Assembly: GCA_003021005.1 (NCBI GenBank)
Contig: PXRI01000013.1
Location: 1-64,000 of the forward strand
Direction: 5' to 3'
Source of the DNA: Halobacteriales archaeon QS_1_69_70
GTDB taxonomy: Archaea; Halobacteriota; Halobacteria; Halobacteriales; Haloarculaceae
Length of the DNA: 64,000 bases
Shown: in pieces, positions 8,519-17,392 of the stretch
Layout of the letters: every line of letters starts with the position of its first letter
Numbering within the stretch: position 1 is the stretch's first letter
The notes under the pieces: generated by a model
What the model was told of the DNA's origin: nothing
Databases searched by the model: none
What the model saw: only the letters and a program-made list of their open reading frames with translations
Position numbers and translations under genes: made by a program

Positions 8519-9124
8519 ATGTCCGAACGTTCCAACCCCGAGCTGCCGCCGCTCCCGTACGACTACGACGCGCTCGAACCGTCCATCTCCGAGCAGACCG
8601 TGACGTGGCACCACGACACCCACCACCAGGGCTACGTCAACGGCCTGGACAGCGCCGAGGAGACGCTGGCGGCGAACCGCGAGGCCGGCGACTTCGACGG
8701 CTCGGCTGCCGCCATCCGCGACGTCACGCACAACGGCTGCGGCCACTACCTGCACACGCTGTTCTGGGAGAACATGTCCCCGCACGGCGGCGGCGAACCC
8801 TCCGGAGAGCTCGCCGACGCCATCGAGCGGAACTTCGGCTCCTATGAGGGCTGGAAGGGCGAGTTCCAGGCCGCCGCGGGCGCCGCCGGCGGCTGGGCCC
8901 TCCTGGTGTACGACCCCGTCGCCGACCAGCTGCGGAACCTCGTCGTCGACAACCACGACGAGGGTGCCCTGTGGGGCAGCCACCCCATCCTCGCGCTCGA
9001 CGTCTGGGAACACTCCTACTACTACGATTACGGTCCCGACCGCGGGAGCTTCATCGACAACTTCTTCGACGTCGTCGACTGGGACAACGTCGCCGAGCAG
9101 TACCGGAAGGCGACCAGCCAGTGA
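8519..9124 (+). CDS. sod: Superoxide dismutase (Mn/Fe)
   Basis: 201 residues. Metal ligands are visible: His31 in TWHHDTHHQGYVN, a His in NGCGHYLHTLFWEN (about 75-80), and Asp161/His165 in ALDVWEHSYYYDY. It dismutates superoxide to hydrogen peroxide in the cytosol. The start at 8519 is set by GGAGGTCG 6 nt upstream, an unusually good Shine-Dalgarno for this window. A TATA-like AGTTTTAACA lies at 8471-8480, so this gene has a true leader. It is monocistronic and convergent with the 5'-nucleotidase. Confidence 0.95.
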   Translation: MSERSNPELPPLPYDYDALEPSISEQTVTWHHDTHHQGYVNGLDSAEETLAANREAGDFDGSAAAIRDVTHNGCGHYLHTLFWENMSPHGGGEPSGELADAIERNFGSYEGWKGEFQAAAGAAGGWALLVYDPVADQLRNLVVDNHDEGALWGSHPILALDVWEHSYYYDYGPDRGSFIDNFFDVVDWDNVAEQYRKATSQ

Positions 9125-9252
9125 GCGACGACCGGTAGCGCCGTCGGCACACCACGGATTTCTTTACGCCCGACCGCACAACCCCGTCGCCGTACCGGGT
9201 GACCCGGTTCGGGACGCCGCGAGGTCCGTGGGGTCGCCGCCGGTGTCGGCGG

Positions 9253-11406
9253 TCAGGACTCCTCGTCCGCCTCGTCGCGTCCGGCGGCGTGGGCCGCGGA
9301 TCCGGCGGCGAGCCCGGCACCCGCCAACGTCGCCAGCGGGCCGAGGCCCGCCCCGTCGCCTTCCGAGGATTCGGTGGTCGTCAGTTCTTCGGCCGTGTCG
9401 GTCCCGGCCCGCGCCTCGGCCGTCGCGAGCATCGCTTCGGCGTCGAGTTGGGCGCGGAGCTGGAACCGGTCGTAGCCGCTGGAGACCGGGAGTTCGGCGT
9501 CCTCGCCCTCGAGGTCGTAGTCGTAGTACGCCTCGTCTGGGTCGAACCCGCCGAGCACGCGGAGCCGCGGTTCCACGTCGCCCGCCGCGGCGGCGAGCAG
9601 GGGGTCGCGGTCGAAGGTCACGTCGATGGTGTCGGCCTCGCTCTCGGCCGGGTTGACGTCGGTCGCGTCCACGACCTCGCCGTCCGGGGCGATAGCCCGG
9701 AACGTCTCGGGAGCGACGCCCGAGGAGCCATCGGGGATCGAAAGCGTCACCGTGACCGTCTCCTCGGCGAGATCGACGCCTCGTTGCTCGACCCGCTCGT
9801 CCACCCGGACGATGCGGTGCTCCCGTTCCGGCGCGATTGTCTCGAAGTCCTCCTCCAGGCGCTCCTTGACGTACGGGCCCTGCAACTGGCCGGAGGCGAA
9901 CACCAGGTCGCCGTCACCGAGCACGCTCCGGCCGGCGACGAAGTCGTTCGTCGCGACGAGATACTTCGCCTCGGGGTCCAGTGGCTCGCCGCCGACGAAC
10001 ACGTTGAACACCTGGGCCTCGCCGAAGTGGCCCCGCCACTCGTAGGAGAGCCCCGAGACCTGGATCGCGGGCTGGGCGCCGAAGTCGCCGGGCATCGGGC
10101 GGACCGACGCCTCGAGATACGCGGCCAGGGTGGCGCCGTCGACCGCGTAGACCTCGATCTCGTTCGGGAACGGGAGGACGTCCATGACGTCCCGACCGGT
10201 GATCTCGCCGGGCCCGTACACGGCGTTCGAGCGGATGCCGCCGGCGTTCTGGATGGCGACGTCGACCTCCCGGCCCAGGTCGCCCACCTCCCGCATCAGG
10301 TCCGTGAGCAGGTTGCCGAACGCGGTCTCTCTGGCGTAGTTCTCGAAGGTCGCGTTCAACGGGACCTCGCTCTCGACGACCGGTTCACCCAGCCGTTCTT
10401 CGAGGTCCTCGAGGTAGCCGTCGACCAGCGCCCGGAACTCGTCGTCGCCCTCGACCGTGGAGACGTCGACGGGGGTGTGCTCCGGCCGGTCGCCACCTGG
10501 CGGCTCCTCGTCGTCCTCGAGGGCGGTGCTGTCGTAGAAGTCGAGTCGCTCCCACTCCAGGAGGTCGCCGGAGGCGGCGTCGAGCGTGAGCCGGCCCAGG
10601 TGGTCGAACTCGTCGCCGAACTCCGCCACGACCGTACCGTCGAGGACCTCGGGTGCCGCGTAGACCACGTCGGAGTGTGACCCGACGATGACGTCCAGTC
10701 CGTCGACGTCCGCCGCGAGTCGCTCGTGGGTGTCGGAGGCGACGTGGCTCGCGAGCACTACGAGGTCGGCCCCGTCGTTCCGGAGTGCCGCCACAGCCTC
10801 GCGGGCCGCCTCGACGACGTCGAGGACCTGCCAGTCGTCCGGGTAGTCCGTGATCCGGTGGAACGACTCGCTCACGAGGCCGAACACCCCGACGGTGTGG
10901 CCGTCGGCCTCGACCGTGCTCCACCGTTCCGCGCCGGGCACGGGGTCGCCGTCCGGCGTCAGGAGGTTGGCAACCACCCACGGAAACTCGCTTTCGGCGA
11001 ACCGGTCGCTCGCCGTCTCGACGCCGAAGTCGAACTCGTGGTTGCCGGCCCCCACCGCGTCGACCTCCATCGCGTTCAGCGCCTCCACCATGTGTTCGCC
11101 TTCGTACTCGAGTCCGAGGACCGAGGGCGCCAGGTCGTCGCCGTTGCCGAGGAAGACCGCCCCGTCGTGGGTCGCCCGGTACTCCGAGACGACGGCGTCG
11201 TAGGCGACGATGTCGTTCGTCGCCCGGTCGGCGGCCTCGAACCGCCCGTGGAAGTGGGTGTCATGCAGGAGCGTCACCGTCCCCGACCGGCCGGCGACCG
11301 GGACGGTACCGACCCCGCCGATCGCCATCCCGCCGGCGGCGGCAGCCAGCACGCCGCGTCGGGTCATCCGGGTCCTCGTCGTCGGGCGTGCGTGTCCTTC
11401 GACCAT
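9253..11406 (-). CDS. Tat-exported 5'-nucleotidase/metallophosphatase
   Basis: 717 residues. A Tat signal (TRRGVLAAAAGG, about 14-25) precedes a calcineurin-like domain with HDTHFHG, GNGDD, GNHEFDFG and IVGSHSD, then a 5'-nucleotidase C-terminal domain with NAGGIR. After about residue 550 there is an extra beta-rich region. The last 30 residues (GLGPLATLAGAGLAAGSAAHA) may be a membrane anchor. It probably hydrolyses extracellular nucleotides for phosphate and nucleoside uptake. ATG 11406 is preferred over the GTG at 11421 because GATATAAAGT at 11437-11446 puts the transcript start near 11414. A second, broken paralog lies at 31.4 kb. Confidence 0.88.
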   Translation of the reverse strand: MVEGHARPTTRTRMTRRGVLAAAAGGMAIGGVGTVPVAGRSGTVTLLHDTHFHGRFEAADRATNDIVAYDAVVSEYRATHDGAVFLGNGDDLAPSVLGLEYEGEHMVEALNAMEVDAVGAGNHEFDFGVETASDRFAESEFPWVVANLLTPDGDPVPGAERWSTVEADGHTVGVFGLVSESFHRITDYPDDWQVLDVVEAAREAVAALRNDGADLVVLASHVASDTHERLAADVDGLDVIVGSHSDVVYAAPEVLDGTVVAEFGDEFDHLGRLTLDAASGDLLEWERLDFYDSTALEDDEEPPGGDRPEHTPVDVSTVEGDDEFRALVDGYLEDLEERLGEPVVESEVPLNATFENYARETAFGNLLTDLMREVGDLGREVDVAIQNAGGIRSNAVYGPGEITGRDVMDVLPFPNEIEVYAVDGATLAAYLEASVRPMPGDFGAQPAIQVSGLSYEWRGHFGEAQVFNVFVGGEPLDPEAKYLVATNDFVAGRSVLGDGDLVFASGQLQGPYVKERLEEDFETIAPEREHRIVRVDERVEQRGVDLAEETVTVTLSIPDGSSGVAPETFRAIAPDGEVVDATDVNPAESEADTIDVTFDRDPLLAAAAGDVEPRLRVLGGFDPDEAYYDYDLEGEDAELPVSSGYDRFQLRAQLDAEAMLATAEARAGTDTAEELTTTESSEGDGAGLGPLATLAGAGLAAGSAAHAAGRDEADEES

Positions 11407-11549
11407 GGTCGTCGTCTGCACCGACCCCCGTTTGTAACTTTATATCGGCCGCGACCGGAGACCGGACGGAGCCTCCCGCAGGCGTCGACGGGGCGTGGTC
11501 GCGGTCTGGGAATACAACGCCTAAGGGCTCTCACCGACTACGTTCGGGC

Positions 11550-12537
11550 ATGCCACGACCGCGCGAGGAGTTCGCGGATCTCCGGGCGTTCGAGTTCCGC
11601 GAGCCCGAGGAGGTCCTCGACGCCGACTCCCTGTACACCGTCTACGAGATCGCCCGCCTCCTCCAGGGGATCGAGCCGGACCGGGAGATCGACGCCGAGA
11701 CGGAGGCGATCCTCCTGGACTGGGCCATCCCGTGGATGCTCGACAACAGCGAGGCGTTCGTCCACCTTCAGCACCGGCCTGCTGGAGCGGACCGGCCTCC
11801 GCGCGTTCAAGCCCCGCGCCGGCAACGGGTTCTGGTACGACCACGACGCCGTTCGCCGGTCGCTCCGGGACGGCCGGCTGTACGGCACGGACGCGAAGCG
11901 ATTGGCGGCCATCTCGCCTGGCGACCGTCGACCGGAGGCGATCAACCCCGTCCACCGGCTCTGGCTCCCCCGGCCCGGCGGGGGGACTGGCCTGCTCGGC
12001 CGCAAGGCCCGGGGGTTCGTCGTCGACCGCGTCACGCCGCCCGGTGACGACGCGGTTCGCCACGTCGTCAACGGGTCCGTGGAGCTCCCGGCGGCGGTCG
12101 CCGAGGGCCTCCCGCTTTCCGATGCCGCCGCCGTCGAGTCGCTTCCGGCGCTGAACGACCTGATGGCGCGGCTCCACGGGCCGGCCCTCGACGCGCTCGG
12201 CGAACACATTGCGGAGCGGGACGCCGCCGTCGTCGAGTCCTACGCCGACATCGCCCGGCCGCTCGCCGGGTTCGTCCCGGACGCCGTCGCGGTCGTCGAG
12301 CCCCGCCGCTGCCGGGTGTACGACGGCCGCCGGTACGCCAGGGCCTGCGACGTCGCGGGCGGCAGCGCCCACGGGGGCCGCCTCGAGGAGCGGGTCGACG
12401 ACGTCACCGACCTGCTCGACCCCGCCGCCACCGCGGACCTGCCGGCGCTATCAGATGACGCACGCCGCGACCCGTCGACGGTCGCAGACGCGTACATCGA
12501 GGCCTACGAGGCACTGCTCGGGGACGGTGTGAGGTAG
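11550..12537 (+). pseudogene. Unknown conserved haloarchaeal protein, broken by a 1-nt insertion
   Basis: Two frames join into one protein of about 328 residues. The first (11550 to about 11768) reads MPRPREEFADLRAFEF...MLDNSEAFVHL; the second (to 12537) reads STGLLERTGLRAFKPR...YIEAYEALLGDG. Removing one T at 11767/11768 (CCTTCAGC to CCTCAGC) restores FVHLSTGLLERTGLR exactly. No known catalytic motif is seen; WYDHDAVRRSLRDGRLYG and the Pro/Gly-rich middle suggest a compact cytosolic protein. It could be a genuine recent pseudogene or a base-calling error. Function is unknown. Confidence 0.7.
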
Positions 12538-12757
12538 TGCCCGCCGCACAGACGCCCCGGTGGCTCGCTCGCCACGGCGGGCCGACGTAATTTCAGGGTG
12601 CCCTCTGGACGCGAGGCAGCGACGGCGGAGCCGTCGTCCGGCGTCCGGCCGAATGCCCGGCCGGGACCGCGTTCGCGCGACGCCTCGCTTCGAGGTCGCT
12701 GTGGCGCGTCTGTGACCGGACCGACGGGTAGGGGTCCTAAATGCGTTCTCCGAATTC

Positions 12758-13342
12758 TCACCCAAATCTGGCGGCCTGCAACGCAGCCTCGATGTGGCGT
12801 CCGGGGTCGGTCTCGACGGCGGGACCGTGGCCGACGTACATCGCCGAAAGCGAGTCGTCGACGGTCGCGAGGAGGCGCTCGATGCTGTCGACGAGGGTCG
12901 CCCGGTCGCCCTCCGCGAGGTCGGTGCGGCCGAACCCGCCGTTGGCGAACACGAGGTCCCCGGCGAACAGCACGCCGGGTTCACGGGCGTACAGACAGAG
13001 GTGGTCGTCTTTATGTCCCGGGGTGTGGAGCGCCTCGAAGTCGTCGTCGCCCAGCCGGACCGTGTCGCCGTCGTCGATCGCGTGGTCGACGAGCGTGTGA
13101 TCCGGGTCGAAGCCCCGGACGTCGATGTCGAACGCCTCGACCACTGGCTCGACGTTGCCGATGTGGTCCGGGTGGGTGTGAGTCAGGACGACGGCGTCCA
13201 GCTCCCCGGTCGCGTCCTCGATGCGGGCGACGGCGTCGAAGCCCTGGCCGGCGTCGACCAGGACCGGCCGGTCGCCCCCGACGAGGAAGGCGTTACTCGT
13301 CATCGAACGCACGCCGGCCGCGACGTTCCGGACCGTGGTCAT
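12758..13342 (-). CDS. MBL-fold metallo-hydrolase
   Basis: 194 residues. The THTHPDHIG motif (about 54-62) holds the first His/Asp zinc ligands; HTPGHKDDH supplies the next His and FAGDLVF the bridging Asp; YVGHGP gives the last His. This is the glyoxalase II-like subgroup of beta-lactamase-fold hydrolases. Substrate is unknown; thioesters or lactones are common. It is divergent from hisF, with a GC-rich 145-nt intergenic region between the two starts. Confidence 0.88.
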   Translation of the reverse strand: MTTVRNVAAGVRSMTSNAFLVGGDRPVLVDAGQGFDAVARIEDATGELDAVVLTHTHPDHIGNVEPVVEAFDIDVRGFDPDHTLVDHAIDDGDTVRLGDDDFEALHTPGHKDDHLCLYAREPGVLFAGDLVFANGGFGRTDLAEGDRATLVDSIERLLATVDDSLSAMYVGHGPAVETDPGRHIEAALQAARFG

Positions 13343-13487
13343 CGGGCCCGGGTACTCGGCGGGCGGGGTAGAGCCTTGCGGACCGCGGTCGCGGCCGGGC
13401 GGGCGCCGGGGGCCGTCCGCCGCCGGGGCTGGCCCGCCGCCGGTTCCGCATCCTTTTCACGGGCGCCTCCCTACACCCGGCATCCGA

Positions 13488-14303
13488 ATGGCGCTGACGA
13501 AGCGCATAATTCCCTGCATCGACGTCGATGTCGACGAGGACGGGAACGCCGCCGTCTACACCGGCGTCAACTTCGAGAACCTCGAGTACACCGGCGACCC
13601 GATCGAACTCGCGGAGAAGTACAACGAGTCCGGCGCCGACGAGTTCGTCTTCCTCGACATCACCGCGTCGGCGGCGGGCCGCGAGACGATGCTGTCCACC
13701 GTCTCGGCGGTCGCCGACGAGGTGTTCATCCCGCTCACGGTCGGCGGCGGCATCCGAACACGGGACGACGTCAGGGAGACGCTGCGGGCCGGCGCCGACA
13801 AGGTCTCGATCACGACCGGGGCCCTCGAGCGCCCCGAGCTCATCACCGAGGGGGCGGCGGCGTTCGGCAGCCAGTGCATCGTCATCAGCGTCGACGCCCG
13901 CCGGCGGTTCGACGGGGCCGGCGAGCACTACGTCGACGTCGGCGGCGAGAGCGCGTGGTTCGAGTGCACGAAGCGGGGCGGCCGGGAGGGCACCGGCGTC
14001 GACGTCCTCGAGTGGGTCCGTGAGGCCGAGCGGCGCGGCGCCGGGGAACTGTTCGTCAACTCCATCGACCGCGACGGGACCGAGGACGGCTACGACGTCC
14101 CGCTCATTCGGGCGGTCGTCGAGGCCACCTCGACGCCCGTCATCGCCTCCTCCGGCTGTGGGGGGCCCGAGCACGTCCACGAGGTGTTCGAGGAGGCCGG
14201 CGCCGACGCGGCGCTTGCGGCCTCGATCTTCCACTTCGGCGAATACACCATCGAGGAGGTCAAGCAGTACCTCGACCAGCGCGGTGTGGCCGTCCGGCGG
14301 TGA
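13488..14303 (+). CDS. hisF: Imidazole glycerol phosphate synthase, cyclase subunit HisF
   Basis: 271 residues, full family length. It is a TIM barrel with both phosphate-binding halves: CIDVD at the first strand (catalytic Asp), TVGGGIRT, and the second catalytic Asp in NSIDRDGTEDGYD; IASSGCGG closes the barrel. With HisH it converts PRFAR to imidazole glycerol phosphate and AICAR in histidine synthesis. ATG 13488 follows a TATA-like ATCCTTTTCAC by about 30 nt, so the mRNA is leaderless or nearly so. No other his gene is nearby, as is usual in haloarchaea. Confidence 0.96.
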   Translation: MALTKRIIPCIDVDVDEDGNAAVYTGVNFENLEYTGDPIELAEKYNESGADEFVFLDITASAAGRETMLSTVSAVADEVFIPLTVGGGIRTRDDVRETLRAGADKVSITTGALERPELITEGAAAFGSQCIVISVDARRRFDGAGEHYVDVGGESAWFECTKRGGREGTGVDVLEWVREAERRGAGELFVNSIDRDGTEDGYDVPLIRAVVEATSTPVIASSGCGGPEHVHEVFEEAGADAALAASIFHFGEYTIEEVKQYLDQRGVAVRR

Positions 14304-14382
14304 CGACGGGCTCCCGGAACGCGAGCACGGGGTGGGCGCCGTTCCGGTGACGGTCCGGAGAACGACGATTTCGGCCCCGGAG

Positions 14383-14667
14383 TCAGGCGGCGGCCTCGAA
14401 GGCGTCGCGAAACGCGTCGGTCTTCGTCTTGATACCGCCGGCGGCCGCCTCGAGGGCGTCCAGCGGCTCGATGCTGCCGTCGGTCTTGATCGTGACGATG
14501 GGCTCGGTCTGGCCGCCGGATTGCTCGGGGTTCATGTCGTACGTCGCGGCGGTGACGCCGTCGACCTCAAGCAGGGCGCCCTTCAGGACGTTCATGAACG
14601 TGTGGTCCTCGCCCTGGATCTCGATCGACAGCTCGGTCTCGAGGTTCTCGATGACGCGCAGGTCCAT
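14383..14667 (-). CDS. rpoL: DNA-directed RNA polymerase subunit L (Rpo11)
   Basis: 94 residues, the normal size of archaeal Rpo11. [20 protein letters not shown], then [17 protein letters not shown] match the alpha-like dimerisation fold that pairs with RpoD (Rpo3) in polymerase assembly. It is convergent with hisF and divergent from the following dehydrogenase. There is no sign of damage. Confidence 0.95.
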   Translation of the reverse strand: MDLRVIENLETELSIEIQGEDHTFMNVLKGALLEVDGVTAATYDMNPEQSGGQTEPIVTIKTDGSIEPLDALEAAAGGIKTKTDAFRDAFEAAA

Positions 14668-14856
14668 GCCGGTTCGGTAGAGCCAGCGGCGGTATGAGCG
14701 TTACGAACCGTCGGAGGCGGGGTTTGCGTGGTCCCGCAGGGCGGCCCGACGGCTGCCGGCGTGGGCCCGCCGGACTGCCCGACACCGGTTGGCAGGGTCC
14801 GGCGGGGCTGCCCGGTTCGGCGGCAGGGTTTTGGGCCGAGCGACCGCGGAGCCGAC

Positions 14857-15624
14857 ATGGACGTCGCACTCGAGTTCGGACTGGAGGACACGACCGCTGT
14901 CGTCACCGGCGGCTCCCGGGGCATCGGCCGCGCCATCTCGGTGGGGTTCGCCGAGGCCGGCGCCAACGTCGTGCCGTTGGCGCGGGACGAATCGACGCTG
15001 GAAGCCGCCGTCGCGGCGGTCAGAGACCGCGGCGTCGAGAGCCGCCTCGAGCCGGTCGACGTCACGGACCACGCGGCCGTCGCCGACTGCGTCGACCGCA
15101 TCGCCGACGACCTCGGCGTCGATGTTGTCGTCAACAACGCCGGGGTCAACCCCGACTCGGCGCTCGGGCCGCCGGGCGACGTCACCGACGCGGGCCTCCG
15201 GCGGGTCGTCGACGTGAACCTCGAAGGCGCCTTCGCCTGCGCCCGGGCCGCCGAGGAAGCACTCCGGGCGTCGGGTGGCGCGCTGGTCAACGTCGCCTCC
15301 GTCGGCGGCTTGGTCGGACTCCCGCGGCAGCACCCCTACGTCGCCTCGAAACACGGCCTGGTCGGGCTCACGAGGAGCCTCGCGCTCGACTGGGCGCCGG
15401 CGGTCCGCGTCAACTGTCTCGCGCCGGGCTACGTCGCGACCGACCTGACGGCCGACCTCCGGGCCGACGAGGACCTCCGGGCGTCCATCGAGGACCGGAC
15501 GCCCCTCGACCGGTTCGCCGACCCCGCGGAGATCGCGGGTCCCGCCGTGTTCCTCGCGAGCGAGTTGGCCTCCTACGTCACGGGGGCGACGCTGGCCGTC
15601 GACGGCGGCTGGACGGCGAGATAA
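14857..15624 (+). CDS. Short-chain dehydrogenase/reductase
   Basis: 255 residues. The NAD(P) motif TGGSRGIGRA is at about 17-26, NNAG at about 94, the catalytic Ser in NVASVGG and YVASK (Tyr/Lys) at about 161. The C-terminus (FLASELASYVTGATLAVDGGW) is that of classical SDRs such as FabG-like 3-oxoacyl reductases. Specificity is unknown; the next gene is an enoyl-CoA hydratase, so a role in acyl-CoA metabolism is possible. ATG 14857 lies about 27 nt below GGGTTTTGGG, implying a leaderless mRNA. Confidence 0.92.
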   Translation: MDVALEFGLEDTTAVVTGGSRGIGRAISVGFAEAGANVVPLARDESTLEAAVAAVRDRGVESRLEPVDVTDHAAVADCVDRIADDLGVDVVVNNAGVNPDSALGPPGDVTDAGLRRVVDVNLEGAFACARAAEEALRASGGALVNVASVGGLVGLPRQHPYVASKHGLVGLTRSLALDWAPAVRVNCLAPGYVATDLTADLRADEDLRASIEDRTPLDRFADPAEIAGPAVFLASELASYVTGATLAVDGGWTAR

Positions 15625-15712
15625 GCGGGGCGGAACGCGCGCCAGGTCCAGTGTCGTCGTCGCCACCTCGAGACGGCGTTTCACTTTCCGTTAACGAAGG
15701 AAGGCTATAATT

Positions 15713-15745
15713 TTCAACTGTTTCTTCTCATCGTTTTCAGTTGAA
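15713..15745 (+). terminator. Inverted repeat with T-rich tracts after the SDR gene
   Basis: TTCAACTG (15713-15720) and CAGTTGAA (15738-15745) are perfect 8-bp arms around a T-rich 17-nt spacer, in an AT-rich island (GGCTATAATTTT just before). It could end the SDR transcript, since archaeal termination uses T-tracts, or bind a regulator of the next gene. Confidence 0.4.
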
Positions 15746-15773
15746 CATCGGTAATGACTCCGGGGAAGTTTTA

Positions 15774-15801
15774 ACACCAGGCCTCCGCATATCGCTGGTG
15801 T
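15774..15801 (+). promoter_or_regulatory. Operator-like inverted repeat at the enoyl-CoA hydratase start site
   Basis: ACACCAG (15774-15780) and CTGGTGT (15795-15801) are perfect 7-bp arms 14 nt apart, ending one base before the ATG at 15803 and directly after the TATA-like AGTTTTAACA. A repressor bound here would block transcription start. The wHTH gene just downstream is a candidate. Confidence 0.5.
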
Positions 15802-15802
15802 C

Positions 15803-16594
15803 ATGACCGAGCCAGTCACGTTGGAGGTCGACGACGGCATCGCCACGCTCTCGCTGAACCGACCGGACGACCGCAACGCCCTGAGCGCCGAGATGTCGGC
15901 CGCCATCGTCGATGCCGTCCGGGACCTCGAGGACCGCGAGGACGTCCGCTGTCTCGTCATCACCGGCCGGGAGGGCACCTTCTGTGCCGGCGGCGACGTC
16001 GACGCGATGGTCCAGCTGATGAGCGGGCAGGCCGAACTCCACGAGGCGGTCGACCGCGTCCAGCGGGAGACGAGCATGGCCGTGCGGGCGGTCGCCGAGT
16101 TCCCGCTCCCTTCCGTCGCGATGGTCGACGGCGTCGCCTACGGCGCCGGCGCGAACCTCGCCATCGCCGCCGACGTGACGCTGGCGTCCGGCGACGCGAA
16201 GATCAGCTTCGGGTTCCGGCAGGTCGGGCTGGCCATCGACACCGGGACCTCCTACCTCCTCCCGCGAGAAGTCGGCCCCAGCACGGCGAAGGAACTCGTC
16301 TTCACAGGCGAGCTGCTGGACGCCGACGAGGCGGCCGAGCTGGGCCTGTTCAACCGCGTCTACGCCGAGGACTTCGAGGCGGAGGCGGCCGCGTTCGTCG
16401 AGCAGATCGCCACCGGGCCGACGGTGGCGCTCCGGACCTCCAAGAAACTCATCGACCAGGGCCTGGGGCAGTCACTCCGGGACGCCCAGGACAACGAGGC
16501 CGCCGCCCAGGCCGCCGTCTTCGAGACCCACGACCACGAGGAGGGCGCGACCGCGTTCATGGAGGGCCGCGACCCCGAGTTCGAGGGCCGATAG
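15803..16594 (+). CDS. Enoyl-CoA hydratase/isomerase family
   Basis: 263 residues of the crotonase fold. The oxyanion-hole segments are GREGTFCAGGDVDAM (about 56-70) and VAYGAGANLAIAADV (about 112-126). It probably hydrates enoyl-CoA in fatty acid beta-oxidation, although crotonases have many substrates. A TATA-like GAAGTTTTAACA precedes an inverted repeat that ends 1 nt before the ATG, so the leaderless promoter looks regulated. The Lrp-like regulator starts 47 nt after its stop. Confidence 0.9.
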   Translation: MTEPVTLEVDDGIATLSLNRPDDRNALSAEMSAAIVDAVRDLEDREDVRCLVITGREGTFCAGGDVDAMVQLMSGQAELHEAVDRVQRETSMAVRAVAEFPLPSVAMVDGVAYGAGANLAIAADVTLASGDAKISFGFRQVGLAIDTGTSYLLPREVGPSTAKELVFTGELLDADEAAELGLFNRVYAEDFEAEAAAFVEQIATGPTVALRTSKKLIDQGLGQSLRDAQDNEAAAQAAVFETHDHEEGATAFMEGRDPEFEGR

Positions 16595-16641
16595 CCACCC
16601 CTGACCGAAAGCGACACCACGGAGGAAAGCGAGATGCCGCC

Positions 16642-17163
16642 ATGGCGTCGAGCGACGACCCGGACTGGGAGTTCAAGGAACGCGACGTGCTCGTGCTCCG
16701 GGAACTCTCGCGGGACCCGCAGCTGTCCTCCCGGGACCTGGCACACATCCTGGAGGAGACGTACGGCATCGACGTCTCCCACGTCACCGTCTCCGAGTCG
16801 ATCCGCGGGATGCGCGAGGAGGGCGTCTTCCGGGAGGCCATCATCCCGAACGAGGAGTACTTCCACTTCGCGCTGTTCGAGTTCAAGTTCGACCCCGAGC
16901 ACTTCGACGCGGAGTGGCGGCCCGCCATGGAGTTCATCCGCGACTCCCCGAACACCTTGTTCTACTTCCTGTCGGACGGCACCTACCAGTGGAAGTCCGT
17001 GATGATGTTCCCCACCCGCCAATCGCAGTCCCGCTGGATCCACGAGTTCTACAAGCAGCACGGCCGGGCGGTCGACAACCTGCGGAACTCCATGGTCCAC
17101 AACGTCCTGAAGTTCCGCACCGACCCCGAGATACTCGAGAGCCTCCACGAGGGCGGCCGGTAG
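16642..17163 (+). CDS. Lrp/AsnC-like winged-helix transcriptional regulator
   Basis: 173 residues. The N-terminal winged helix covers about residues 8-60 (ERDVLVLRELSRDPQLSSRD, then HVTVSESIRGMREEGV). The C-terminal part (FYFLSDGTYQWKSVMMFP) is a beta-rich effector-like domain common in a haloarchaeal family. It has no membrane segment. Its position right after the enoyl-CoA hydratase suggests it controls that gene, possibly through the ACACCAG/CTGGTGT site. The ligand, if any, is unknown. Confidence 0.82.
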   Translation: MASSDDPDWEFKERDVLVLRELSRDPQLSSRDLAHILEETYGIDVSHVTVSESIRGMREEGVFREAIIPNEEYFHFALFEFKFDPEHFDAEWRPAMEFIRDSPNTLFYFLSDGTYQWKSVMMFPTRQSQSRWIHEFYKQHGRAVDNLRNSMVHNVLKFRTDPEILESLHEGGR

Positions 17164-17164
17164 C

Positions 17165-17356
17165 GTGCCCCCCGATGCCGACGAGGACCCGTTCCGGCTC
17201 GTCGCGGTCGTCGTCGGCAGCCTCGCGATCCTCTTCGTGGCGTTGCTCGTGGCCGTCCAGGTGAGCGGGAGCCCCGGCAGCGTCCTCTCGATCCCCCTCC
17301 TGCTCGCGATCCCCCTCGTCGTCGGCGCGCTGTACTACCACGTCCGGTTCCGGTAG
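17165..17356 (+). CDS. Small two-TM membrane protein
   Basis: 63 residues from GTG 17165, one base after the stop of the wHTH gene, so almost certainly co-translated. Two hydrophobic segments are seen (LVAVVVGSLAILFVALLVAV and SIPLLLAIPLVVGALYY), with a short acidic N-terminus and a basic RFR end. No family is recognised. Confidence 0.65.
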   Translation: MPPDADEDPFRLVAVVVGSLAILFVALLVAVQVSGSPGSVLSIPLLLAIPLVVGALYYHVRFR

Positions 17357-17392
17357 CGGGGCTTTTTCACCTGGCCCCGCGACGATCGCCCC

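Noticed and set aside
10726-12537. A 603-codon plus-strand frame
   Set aside because: Its first half is antisense to the 5'-nucleotidase; only the C-terminal part belongs to the frameshifted 11.5-kb gene.
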